A stretch of 21,284 bases of DNA. It comes from a virus. Of the stretch, positions 1 through 4,893 are shown piece after piece. Numbering within the stretch: the stretch's first letter is position 1; every line of letters starts with the position of its first letter. Under the pieces are notes generated by a model. It saw only the letters and a list, made by a program, of their open reading frames with translations. It made no database searches and was not told the origin of the DNA. A program made the position numbers and the translations under genes. The stretch is from IMG/VR virus record IMGVR_UViG_3300036715_002803, positions 1 through 21,284 of that record; one strand, 5' to 3'.

Positions 1-28
1 TTCAATTTCATTGTGAGTGAGGCTCAAA

Positions 29-235
29 ATGCAACCATCGGAAGCAGAACTCGAAGAAGTTCAAAAGGGCCTGGCGCATTGCAAGGTCTTGATTCGCCGG
101 TCTAAGACCGCAAAACTGGCGAAGGAGCCTTTCCATCGTCAGTATCTCTACGAGGCAAACACGATTCTCAAGTCGTTGCCTCGAACCTACGAAGTTGTCA
201 AGCTTGACAACTTTGTGAAACAATTTCGGAACTAA
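29..235 (+). CDS. Small hypothetical phage protein (68 aa)
   Basis: I do not recognise this protein. It is short, basic and rich in charged residues, and is predicted mostly helical (EAELEEVQKGLAHCKVLIRR near the N-terminus). I chose the ATG at 29 because GAGG at 19-22 sits 6 bases upstream; an in-frame GTG at 17 has no such site. The codons for residues 55-62 (EVVKLDNF) lie on a perfect 22-bp palindrome at 192-213. The stop at 233-235 runs directly into a strong intrinsic terminator, so this is the last gene of a transcript coming from left of the window. The sequence before 29 may belong to an upstream gene that cannot be seen. Confidence 0.6.
   Translation: MQPSEAELEEVQKGLAHCKVLIRRSKTAKLAKEPFHRQYLYEANTILKSLPRTYEVVKLDNFVKQFRN
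192..213. repeat. Perfect 22-bp palindrome inside a coding region
   Basis: The two 11-base half-sites AAGTTGTCAAG and CTTGACAACTT are exact reverse complements with no spacer. It lies near the 3' end of the small gene at 29-235, about 20 bases before the terminator hairpin. It could be a dimeric protein-binding site or, in RNA, a hairpin. Function is not known. Confidence 0.85.
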
Positions 236-277
236 GGAACCGCCCCTTCGGGGGCGGGTAGCTACTTTCCTTTTTTT
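234..277 (+). terminator. Intrinsic terminator with UUCG tetraloop
   Basis: A 7-bp all-GC stem, CCGCCCC (240-246) with GGGGCGG (251-257), is closed by a TTCG tetraloop. An outer arm AAGGAA (234-239) can pair with TTCCTT (267-272), leaving an unpaired stretch at 258-266. It is followed by a run of T to 277. It lies directly after the stop codon at 235 and before the gene at 295, so it should end the transcript entering from the left. The bulge makes the exact folded form uncertain, but the stem-loop plus T-run is clear. Confidence 0.85.
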
Positions 278-294
278 ATCACAAAGGGGTCTGA

Positions 295-732
295 ATGATT
301 CTTGCTCCATACAAAATGCCTAGCTGGGAGCCACACACAACAATTAACCCAGAGGAGGCAGGCAAGCCTCACCCAAAGGTTTTGCCTTATTTTGACCGAG
401 ATGGTAGGTTGGTTTACCGAGTTTCGACCAACGATTTGCCATTCAAAAGCAGCCCAGTGCGGTATGCAGACTGGGTGGAAGGAGATGGACCAGGACCTAA
501 CAAATGGTTTTCCTGGAGAGCTCTGATCATGGACAAAAAACCAGAGTTGAGGCAAGCTGGTAGCCTCTTCGGAGATGACATACCAGCTGCTGTGCAAGAA
601 GTATTCACTGCTCGCTTCCAATTGAGGCATTTATCGCAGTTGAATCTGACTTGGTCTACAGAGCTATTGGTTCAGGCTGAAACTCTGTGGCGAGAGAAAT
701 CAAATCAGAGAGCAGGAGTGAATCATCCATGA
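295..732 (+). CDS. Hypothetical phage protein (145 aa)
   Basis: Not recognised. The N-terminal half is rich in proline, glycine and tryptophan (YKMPSWEPH, VEGDGPGPNKWFSWRALIMD), and the C-terminal third looks helical (QLRHLSQLNLTWSTELLVQA). No membrane segment or signal peptide is visible. The ATG at 295 follows AAAGGGG at 283-289. The gene is the first after the terminator at 234-277 and its stop overlaps the next start as ATGA at 729-732, so the two genes are probably translationally coupled. No promoter matching the repeated phage motif was found upstream. The neighbouring terminase might suggest a structural or packaging role, but the sequence itself gives no support for that. Confidence 0.7.
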   Translation: MILAPYKMPSWEPHTTINPEEAGKPHPKVLPYFDRDGRLVYRVSTNDLPFKSSPVRYADWVEGDGPGPNKWFSWRALIMDKKPELRQAGSLFGDDIPAAVQEVFTARFQLRHLSQLNLTWSTELLVQAETLWREKSNQRAGVNHP

Positions 733-1043
733 AATTGTACTTGACAGTTGGAGACAACTGGAAAGACTACTTCTCGGTTGGTCTTGACAAGGTGGTTTGT
801 GTTCAAACCTTGTCTGGAGGCACAGTCAAAGAGGGTACTGGTGGTCTGTTTCTCATAACAGACTACTATCTAAAAATCAGCACAATAAGAGGCAACTCCT
901 ACTTGTCTAGCTTTGACAATCCAGGAGATCGTGATGACCTCTTAGCTATGTTGGTAAAAGAGGGGCTGCCAGATTTCCCGGAGGATTTGGCAACCCCTGT
1001 CTATGGTAACTTCAAAAGAAATGGGGGCTTTGTGCAAACATAG
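729..1043 (+). CDS. Hypothetical phage protein (104 aa)
   Basis: Not recognised. The reading frame is open further upstream, but I chose the ATG at 729 because it overlaps the previous stop as ATGA and has AGGAG at 714-718, 10 bases upstream. The protein seems to be mainly beta strand (KLYLTVGDNWKDYFSVGL, KVVCVQTLSGGTV, GGLFLITDYYLKIS) followed by a short helical part (DDLLAMLVKEGLPDFPEDLA). There are no membrane segments. Its last 32 bases overlap the 3' end of the terminase gene, which is read from the other strand, so two converging transcripts meet here. No clear terminator is visible between them. Confidence 0.7.
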   Translation: MKLYLTVGDNWKDYFSVGLDKVVCVQTLSGGTVKEGTGGLFLITDYYLKISTIRGNSYLSSFDNPGDRDDLLAMLVKEGLPDFPEDLATPVYGNFKRNGGFVQT

Positions 1044-2373
1044 GTTTGCTATAGTTGAGTGGCCACAGGTAATCAACAAGATACCTTAGTCCATCACTAA
1101 AGTGTTCTACACCTTGAGTCTTGTCAATGGTAGCAGTTTCAGGTCTGCTTTCCAACCACACTGTTCGTTCGATAGAGTCAATAAACCCTTTGCACCTTGG
1201 GTGGACATACATGTCGATGTCCCCTGCAGCATTCATCATCTTGCGGTTGACTGCTGCAACACTATCAACAAGAGGTGGTGCTTTATCACGAGCAAGGACA
1301 GTAAAACCTGCTTCTCGTAGAATACTAAAGTCTGTGGCTCCAATTGCGGCTGAGGTCTTACGAGCTCGGCCAGAAGGATCTGGATAACAAATAATTCTAG
1401 AACGAGGGTATTTACTACGAATTACATGAGCAAGCTGCTCAGTGTTTGCGGAACCCTTTGACTCGTCTAGAGTGTGAAGTTGGCCACCACGAATAGCATG
1501 AAAGCTAGTGCAGTTCAACATGATGTTAAAGTCAATTGCAACATGCACGTCTTCCCCCTCCATAAAATCTGGAAGGTTTGAATCAACATGAAGTTTTCGA
1601 TCCCAGGTATGAAACAGAGTCAAACCGGACTCTTCAAAGGAGGCTAGATACTCACGAGCAAAACGCAAAGGATCAGCATGTTTCTTTGCTTCCTCAATTT
1701 CTTCGTAGGACAACAAAGGAGAATCTTTATAGGTGTATTTAAAAGTCTTCCAGCGTTGATCTGTGTGCTCGCGCTGTGCGAGATCATAGAAGTAGTCTTT
1801 ACCTTTAGGGGTACTGGGGATCAGGGCTCTACCGGGACTAGCTGCTCCGACCAGAGCTGCTTGCTTAGGGGACCAACGGGTAACAATGCAAGGCTCAATG
1901 ACTGATTCCCAGGCGTTACGAATATCAGAACCACGAACTTCCCAACTTGGCATTTCGTCAGCAACAACAAGGTATTGGCCAGACCCACGCATACGTTCGT
2001 GAGCGTCCGAAGACCAGCAACGAACTTCAGTTCCATTCTTGAAGACAAATTTACCCAGAGCTCTTGAAGAGCTTTTGGCTCGAGACTCAAGCCCGAATTG
2101 GTAAGCAAGCATTGGCCAGTAAATGTCTGTAACCTGAGTATAGGAACCGCACAACAGCGCAATGTTCTTGTTAGGAACAGATACTGGAAGACGTTCTAGC
2201 TCTTCAACAGCGAGAGTCACAGCCGAACCAGACATAAAGGATTTACCGAGACCACGAGACCCAACCACAACAGCAAAACGCATCTTCCAGTCGGGAGAAC
2301 CAACTAGCTGGGGAGTGAATAAATGGCTCACAACCTCAGACTGAGATCGATGGAGATTAATGGTTAAAGTCAT
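1012..2373 (-). CDS. terL: Terminase large subunit (TerL), DNA-packaging ATPase/nuclease
   Basis: This is the motor that pumps DNA into the prohead and cuts the concatemer. At 453 aa it is a normal to short length for the family. The ATPase domain has a Walker A motif GSRGLGKS at residues 38-45 and a Walker B YLVVADEM with D139 and E140. The RNase H-like nuclease domain follows, with acidic residues at D281 (VAIDFN) and D332 (CYPDPSG) and a late HFSDGLRYL motif, as expected for the metal-binding triad. I kept the ATG at 2373 because homology-like sequence begins at residue 7 (LHRSQSEVV). There is no good ribosome site, and the start overlaps by 14 bases the start of a gene read the other way. 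The gene is leftward, downstream of five small leftward genes. Confidence 0.95.
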   Translation of the reverse strand: MTLTINLHRSQSEVVSHLFTPQLVGSPDWKMRFAVVVGSRGLGKSFMSGSAVTLAVEELERLPVSVPNKNIALLCGSYTQVTDIYWPMLAYQFGLESRAKSSSRALGKFVFKNGTEVRCWSSDAHERMRGSGQYLVVADEMPSWEVRGSDIRNAWESVIEPCIVTRWSPKQAALVGAASPGRALIPSTPKGKDYFYDLAQREHTDQRWKTFKYTYKDSPLLSYEEIEEAKKHADPLRFAREYLASFEESGLTLFHTWDRKLHVDSNLPDFMEGEDVHVAIDFNIMLNCTSFHAIRGGQLHTLDESKGSANTEQLAHVIRSKYPRSRIICYPDPSGRARKTSAAIGATDFSILREAGFTVLARDKAPPLVDSVAAVNRKMMNAAGDIDMYVHPRCKGFIDSIERTVWLESRPETATIDKTQGVEHFSDGLRYLVDYLWPLNYSKPMFAQSPHFF

Positions 2374-2731
2374 AAATGTTTTTACCGAAATAGATCTTGC
2401 AAAGAAACTAAAGGAAAAGTTTCCTCATATTAAATATCACTACCATCGTCGTGTAGTGCGCTTGATCTTTGCTACAATAATTGAAGGTCTAGAGGCAGGT
2501 TGGCCTGTAGACCTGGGGACACAGCTAGGTAAGTTTGTTGTTCAAGAGATAACAACTACCTTCGGCAACTTAAAGAAAGGTCACGGAAACCACAGCAGAA
2601 AAACTAAACGAGTTCAGTTCAGACCGAGTTCAAGCTTCAAAGAAAGGTATTCCTATGTTCCTCCTCACGATCCTGTGTTTGATTGCGGCAATCAACCTGT
2701 CAGCGCTGTGCCTGACGAGCATACTGATTGA
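2360..2731 (+). CDS. HU/IHF-like histone-family DNA-binding protein
   Basis: The 123-aa protein follows the HU/IHF fold pattern: a helical N-terminus (residues 9-46), the turn and strands GLEAGWPVDLGTQLGKF (43-59), a basic arm region (72-85), and VQFRPSSSFKERY (85-97), which matches the conserved 'V-x-F-x-P-s-x-x-F/L-K' ending of HU proteins. A tail of about 26 residues is extra. HU proteins bend and wrap DNA; a phage copy might assist packaging, replication or transcription control. GGAG at 2352-2355 lies 4 bases before the ATG. The gene sits antisense between two leftward blocks, and its start overlaps the terL start by 14 bases, so its ribosome site lies inside terL. The assignment rests on motif pattern alone. 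Confidence 0.72.
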   Translation: MVKVINVFTEIDLAKKLKEKFPHIKYHYHRRVVRLIFATIIEGLEAGWPVDLGTQLGKFVVQEITTTFGNLKKGHGNHSRKTKRVQFRPSSSFKERYSYVPPHDPVFDCGNQPVSAVPDEHTD

Positions 2732-2873
2732 TGACAAAGAGATGTCCGCGTTGATCAAGTTGCGTAACTGCTTGCTTGCAATCTTTTTCGGATTACCGAT
2801 TGGTATTATTGCTTCTTTTGCAGTAGGAATTGAATCCGTGCAACAATCACGTCGCCACCCGCCAAAGTCATAA
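2655..2873 (+). CDS. Possible small two-helix membrane protein
   Basis: A 72-aa frame with two strong hydrophobic stretches, about residues 2-24 (FLLTILCLIAAINLSALCL) and 42-60 (LAIFFGLPIGIIASFAVGI), separated by a charged loop (DDKEMS...KLR) and ending in a basic tail (QQSRRHPPKS). AAAGG at 2643-2647 is 7 bases before the ATG. This architecture is seen in class II holins, and lysis genes often lie near terL in T7-like phages, but no sequence signature proves it. It overlaps the end of the HU-like gene by 77 bases and, on the other strand, a 56-aa gene by 68 bases. One of these overlapping frames could therefore be spurious. Confidence 0.5.
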   Translation: MFLLTILCLIAAINLSALCLTSILIDDKEMSALIKLRNCLLAIFFGLPIGIIASFAVGIESVQQSRRHPPKS

Positions 2874-2976
2874 GCTCCTTGTAAAGGGCTGCGTAGGGGT
2901 CATTCTTTGCAATAACCACTTCGCCAGCGTCAGCTTTGTTCAGTGCAATTGCGTCGTCGGAGAGTTCTTCAGCCAT
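2806..2976 (-). CDS. Small hypothetical protein (56 aa), last of leftward operon
   Basis: A short leftward frame starting MAEELSDDAIALNKADAGEV, acidic at the N-terminus and with a helical, basic end (ARIQFLLQKKQ). I do not recognise it. Support for its being real comes from a strong ribosome site, AAGGAAA, 7-8 bases before the ATG, and from an 8-base overlap with the stop of the preceding leftward gene (ATGGCTGA), the typical geometry of coupled translation in this window. It overlaps the end of the possible rightward membrane protein at 2655-2873. The 430 bases between its stop and the terL start carry only rightward genes. Confidence 0.6.
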   Translation of the reverse strand: MAEELSDDAIALNKADAGEVVIAKNDPYAALYKELMTLAGGDVIVARIQFLLQKKQ

Positions 2977-3226
2977 TATCTTGTTTCCTTGTGATGAGTA
3001 GTTTCAATTTGATTACACCTGGAGTCTCTTCATTAGACCCAGCAAGCAAATAGTTGATTGGCCCCTGCTCATGTTCTTCAATGAACTTCTTAAGTTCGGG
3101 CCAGTCATAGTGATTAAATACCCGGTAAGCCAGGTTGTTTGCTTGTTCAGGAGTCAAGTCACGACCCCAAGCAATTCGATCTTCCTTAGTACGGGGAGAA
3201 AACCAGTGGATCTGTAGTTCTGTCAA
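2969..3226 (-). CDS. Hypothetical phage protein (85 aa)
   Basis: Not recognised. It contains a helical stretch LTPEQANNLAYRVFNHYDWPELKKF (described in parts: LTPEQANNLAYRVF at residues 24-37 and WPELKKFIEEHE at 42-53), followed by a strand-rich end (GVIKLKLLITRK). It starts with TTG at 3224-3226, overlapping the stop of the previous leftward gene (ATTGA), with an AAGG about 8 bases upstream. No cysteines, membrane helices or catalytic motifs are visible. It belongs to the five-gene leftward operon that begins at 4109. Confidence 0.65.
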   Translation of the reverse strand: MTELQIHWFSPRTKEDRIAWGRDLTPEQANNLAYRVFNHYDWPELKKFIEEHEQGPINYLLAGSNEETPGVIKLKLLITRKQDNG

Positions 3227-3480
3227 TGGAGCACCTTCAATTCTAATTCTGAAAAGTTATTTGCGTCTTCGTCATCACCAATAAAGATGGCAACAGCTTC
3301 TAGGTAGAAGCCCTTAGGGTAAAGCTTTAGCCCAAACTTTTTAACCTCGGATGGTACACGGCCTTGTTCAGACATCTCAAGAAAGATTTGGTTGTCTCGA
3401 TCTGCATTGTGAAGCTGCAATAGAAACAGCCTACATTCGTTCAAAGTCTGGTCAGGTGATCTCATTGCGAGTTGAATCAT
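3223..3480 (-). CDS. Hypothetical phage protein (85 aa; start uncertain)
   Basis: Not recognised. An N-terminal helical part (SPDQTLNECRLFLLQLHNAD) is followed by a strand-rich part (KFGLKLYPKGFYLEAVAIF) and an acidic segment (GDDEDANNFSELELK). I chose the ATG at 3480, which overlaps the end of the upstream gene by 29 bases; an in-frame GTG at 3537 would add 19 residues. Neither has a convincing ribosome site, so translation probably depends on the ribosome finishing the upstream gene. It is the third gene of the leftward operon. The boundaries of the C-terminus are certain, the start is not. Confidence 0.55.
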   Translation of the reverse strand: MIQLAMRSPDQTLNECRLFLLQLHNADRDNQIFLEMSEQGRVPSEVKKFGLKLYPKGFYLEAVAIFIGDDEDANNFSELELKVLH

Positions 3481-3931
3481 GGGAGAGAATAATCCTAATA
3501 GGTTCTGCTTGATCTGTAGATTCTTGGCTGACAGCACCAGCTTCTCGATAACGATATTTCAGCAGAGCTGCTGCAATACGCTCTTGAATTGTAATAAGAT
3601 TATTGATAACGGTAGCGCGTGGTTGAGCTGCAGCCAACTCTTTCTTCAAGAGTTTTTTGTACTCATCTAACTGGCAAACCAGTTCATCAATAGGATCAAA
3701 CCCAATGTCAATCAATTTGACAGGTCCTTCAATGTTATTAGAAGGTGGAGGGCTAGCAATAGCTCTTAGAGCCTCTAGTGCTTTCTTATTCAATTTGTAT
3801 CGCTCCGGTGGTGGTCTCCATGTCTGTGTGTAGGGGTCATAACCTGCCATATAGGCATCTAGATTCTTACCAACTGGACTTCCTCTTGTTTTTTGGTGAG
3901 AGAAATCAGTCTTAGACTTATACAGGGTCAT
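3452..3931 (-). CDS. Hypothetical protein (159 aa), possible small terminase candidate
   Basis: A proline-rich N-terminal half (YDPYTQTWRPPPERYKLN, IASPPPSNNIEGPV) leads into a long helical segment at about residues 78-130 (DPIDELVCQLDEYKKLLKK, VINNLITIQERIAAALLKYR) that looks like a coiled-coil or oligomerisation region. It lies upstream of terL on the same strand and has a size and helical content compatible with a small terminase or an internal/scaffold-like protein, but I see no diagnostic DNA-binding motif. The ATG at 3931 overlaps the preceding gene by 14 bases and has no good ribosome site, again suggesting coupled translation. The terminase link is inference from position only. Confidence 0.6.
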   Translation of the reverse strand: MTLYKSKTDFSHQKTRGSPVGKNLDAYMAGYDPYTQTWRPPPERYKLNKKALEALRAIASPPPSNNIEGPVKLIDIGFDPIDELVCQLDEYKKLLKKELAAAQPRATVINNLITIQERIAAALLKYRYREAGAVSQESTDQAEPIRIILSHDSTRNEIT

Positions 3932-4109
3932 GATTGAGAGTATAGAGAATTAGGTTGGGTTTAAAGACTACATTAAAGGCCTCAGACTGGCGGGTAGCTA
4001 GCTCTCCAAGGGCAGTAATCCGAAGGTTATCAGAGCCAGGAGTTGTGGTCAACTCAACAATAGCAGGAGAACCTGTGTAAAGGGTGTTGAAGTAGTCAGA
4101 GTAGTTCAT
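3918..4109 (-). CDS. Small hypothetical protein (63 aa), first gene of leftward operon
   Basis: Not recognised. The sequence is strand-rich (AIVELTTTPGSDNLRITALG, EAFNVVFKPNLILYTL) with no membrane segment. The ATG at 4107-4109 follows GGAG about 5 bases upstream, one of the better ribosome sites of the leftward block. It is the first gene after the minus-strand copy of the repeated promoter motif (revcomp of 4139-4155), with a leader of roughly 30 bases. All following leftward genes overlap one another, so this promoter probably serves the whole set down to 2806 and possibly terL. Confidence 0.65.
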   Translation of the reverse strand: MNYSDYFNTLYTGSPAIVELTTTPGSDNLRITALGELATRQSEAFNVVFKPNLILYTLNHDPV

Positions 4110-4132
4110 GGAGTCTCCTCATTGGTAGGGGG

Positions 4133-4155
4133 TTTCTTCTTTATAGCTAAGAGGT
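4133..4155 (-). promoter_or_regulatory. Phage RNA polymerase promoter candidate P1 (leftward)
   Basis: Read on the minus strand this is ACC-TCT-TAGCTATAAAG-AAGAAA, sharing ACC-N3-TAGCTATAAAG exactly with sites at 4851 and 8645. It faces the leftward operon starting at 4109. It resembles T7/SP6-class promoters (CTATA followed by an AG-rich start). The plus-strand gene at 4161 has its ribosome site (AGAGG, 4150-4154) inside the upstream half of this motif. Confidence 0.7.
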
Positions 4156-4160
4156 GTGAA

Positions 4161-4547
4161 ATGCTGTTTTTCGTCTATGGGTCTTTAAAGGCAGGACAAC
4201 GTTTGTCTCCGGCGATGCGAAGATTGGAGTTTGTTGCTGAGGCAAGAACTACAAAACCTGCTGTCCTGTTTCAAGGAGACTCTTGGCCCTGGGTTTCCCT
4301 GTCCGATTTATCCAGTGGTGTTCTTCCTGTTCATGGGGAACTCTACAGAGGAGACGAAAGTTGCAAAGACTTGCTCGACTATGTGGAGGGTTACCCCACG
4401 TTGTTCTATCGGAGTAAGATCAGTGTGACAGTGTTTGAAGAAGCTGAAGTAACTGCCTGGATTTATCACCGGGAGTGTAATCACCCTGCTGTGGCAGATA
4501 AGGTGGTTAAAAATGAGGTATTGGGGTACTGCTGGTCCCCGAAGTAG
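4161..4547 (+). CDS. Gamma-glutamylcyclotransferase-like (AIG2/GGCT fold) protein
   Basis: The 128-aa protein has the hallmarks of the GGCT/AIG2 family: the VYGSLK substrate-binding turn at residues 5-10, GELY at 59-62, and LLDYVEGYP at 71-79, where E76 matches the catalytic glutamate. Family members act on gamma-glutamyl groups (glutathione turnover, gamma-glutamylamines); what the phage protein acts on is not known. The frame is open further upstream, but I chose the ATG at 4161 because AGAGGTG at 4150-4156 precedes it and the family motif begins at residue 4. It is the first rightward gene and is divergent from the leftward operon. No forward copy of the phage promoter motif is upstream, so it may rely on a host promoter. 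Confidence 0.85.
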   Translation: MLFFVYGSLKAGQRLSPAMRRLEFVAEARTTKPAVLFQGDSWPWVSLSDLSSGVLPVHGELYRGDESCKDLLDYVEGYPTLFYRSKISVTVFEEAEVTAWIYHRECNHPAVADKVVKNEVLGYCWSPK

Positions 4548-4568
4548 AAAGGAAATAAAAATAGACCT

Positions 4569-4613
4569 GATAGCAATGCTTTTGGCCGTTGGCCTTGTGA
4601 AGCTCTTGCTATC
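4569..4613. repeat. Inverted repeat in the 4548-4665 gap
   Basis: GATAGCAA (4569-4576) and TTGCTATC (4606-4613) are exact reverse complements, enclosing GGCC-GTT-GGCC, which can form a small inner hairpin. There is no T-run, so it is not an ordinary terminator. In the transcript it could be a structured processing site between the genes at 4161 and 4666. Confidence 0.5.
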
Positions 4614-4656
4614 TTCCAAAGATCGTGTGAATAAGGCTCGTAAGAGAACTCCTTAA
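4576..4656 (+). CDS. Possible 26-aa microprotein
   Basis: A tiny frame reading MLLAVGLVKLLLSSKDRVNK followed by ARKRTP: a hydrophobic stretch and then a basic tail, as in very small membrane peptides. There is no ribosome site before the ATG; AAAGGA at 4548-4553 would better suit a start around 4561, where only a non-standard ATA exists. It lies within an inverted repeat in the 118-base gap between the genes at 4161 and 4666. It is listed only because the composition is suggestive. It may be chance. Confidence 0.22.
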   Translation: MLLAVGLVKLLLSSKDRVNKARKRTP

Positions 4657-4665
4657 GGATAAACG

Positions 4666-4848
4666 ATGAAAGATAACAACAACAAAAAAGACTTGTCCTT
4701 TTCTTCATTGATTAGAGAAATTGACGCTAAATGGGGGCACACTTATGAAAAAGTTTCCGTAGAACAAGAGTTGGAAGAATTTACTTCCGTAGAGTCTGGT
4801 GTTCTTGTCATTGACCAAACAGACATAGTTTCAAGATTGAAATGGTGA
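4666..4848 (+). CDS. Small hypothetical early protein (60 aa)
   Basis: Not recognised. It begins with an Asn/Lys-rich stretch (MKDNNNKKD) and is acidic in the middle (VSVEQELEEFTSVESGVLVI). AAGGA at 4655-4659 is correctly placed before the ATG. It is the gene immediately upstream of the promoter motif and RNA polymerase gene. In T7-like phages this position holds small proteins that modify the host early in infection, but nothing in the sequence shows such a role. There are no cysteines or membrane segments. Confidence 0.65.
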   Translation: MKDNNNKKDLSFSSLIREIDAKWGHTYEKVSVEQELEEFTSVESGVLVIDQTDIVSRLKW

Positions 4849-4850
4849 TT

Positions 4851-4870
4851 ACCACTTAGCTATAAAGCAG
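4851..4870 (+). promoter_or_regulatory. Phage RNA polymerase promoter candidate P2
   Basis: ACC-ACT-TAGCTATAAAG-CAG, identical to P1 and P3 at the ACC and the 11-base core. It lies 27-43 bases upstream of the RNA polymerase ATG, which suggests that the polymerase would transcribe its own gene. A host sigma-70 reading is also possible here (TTGAAA at 4837-4842, 18-base spacer, TATAAA at 4861-4866), but that -35 box is not shared by the other two copies. Confidence 0.72.
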
Positions 4871-4893
4871 ACCAGAAAATTTTAAGGAGACTA

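Noticed and set aside
941-950. CTTAGCTATG, a partial match to the promoter motif
   Set aside because: Lacks the AAAG end and the ACC three bases upstream, and lies within a coding region with no gene start behind it.
1012-1060. A bidirectional terminator where terL and the 729 gene converge
   Set aside because: Short C-run and G-run segments near 991-1026 could pair weakly, but no stable stem with T-runs on both sides is present.
1821-2162. A 113-codon minus-strand frame inside terL
   Set aside because: Same strand as terL but shifted; terL is continuous with both ATPase and nuclease motifs, so this is a shadow.
4122-4160. An earlier TTG start for the GGCT-like gene at 4122
   Set aside because: The added residues (VGGFFFIAKRCE) are not family-like, there is no ribosome site, and the stretch overlaps the leftward promoter motif. 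ATG at 4161 fits the family.
4837-4866. A host sigma-70 promoter as the sole explanation of P2
   Set aside because: TTGAAA/TATAAA fits at P2, but P1 and P3 have no good -35 box at the right distance while sharing ACC-N3-TAGCTATAAAG, so a phage promoter explains all three better. Dual use remains possible.
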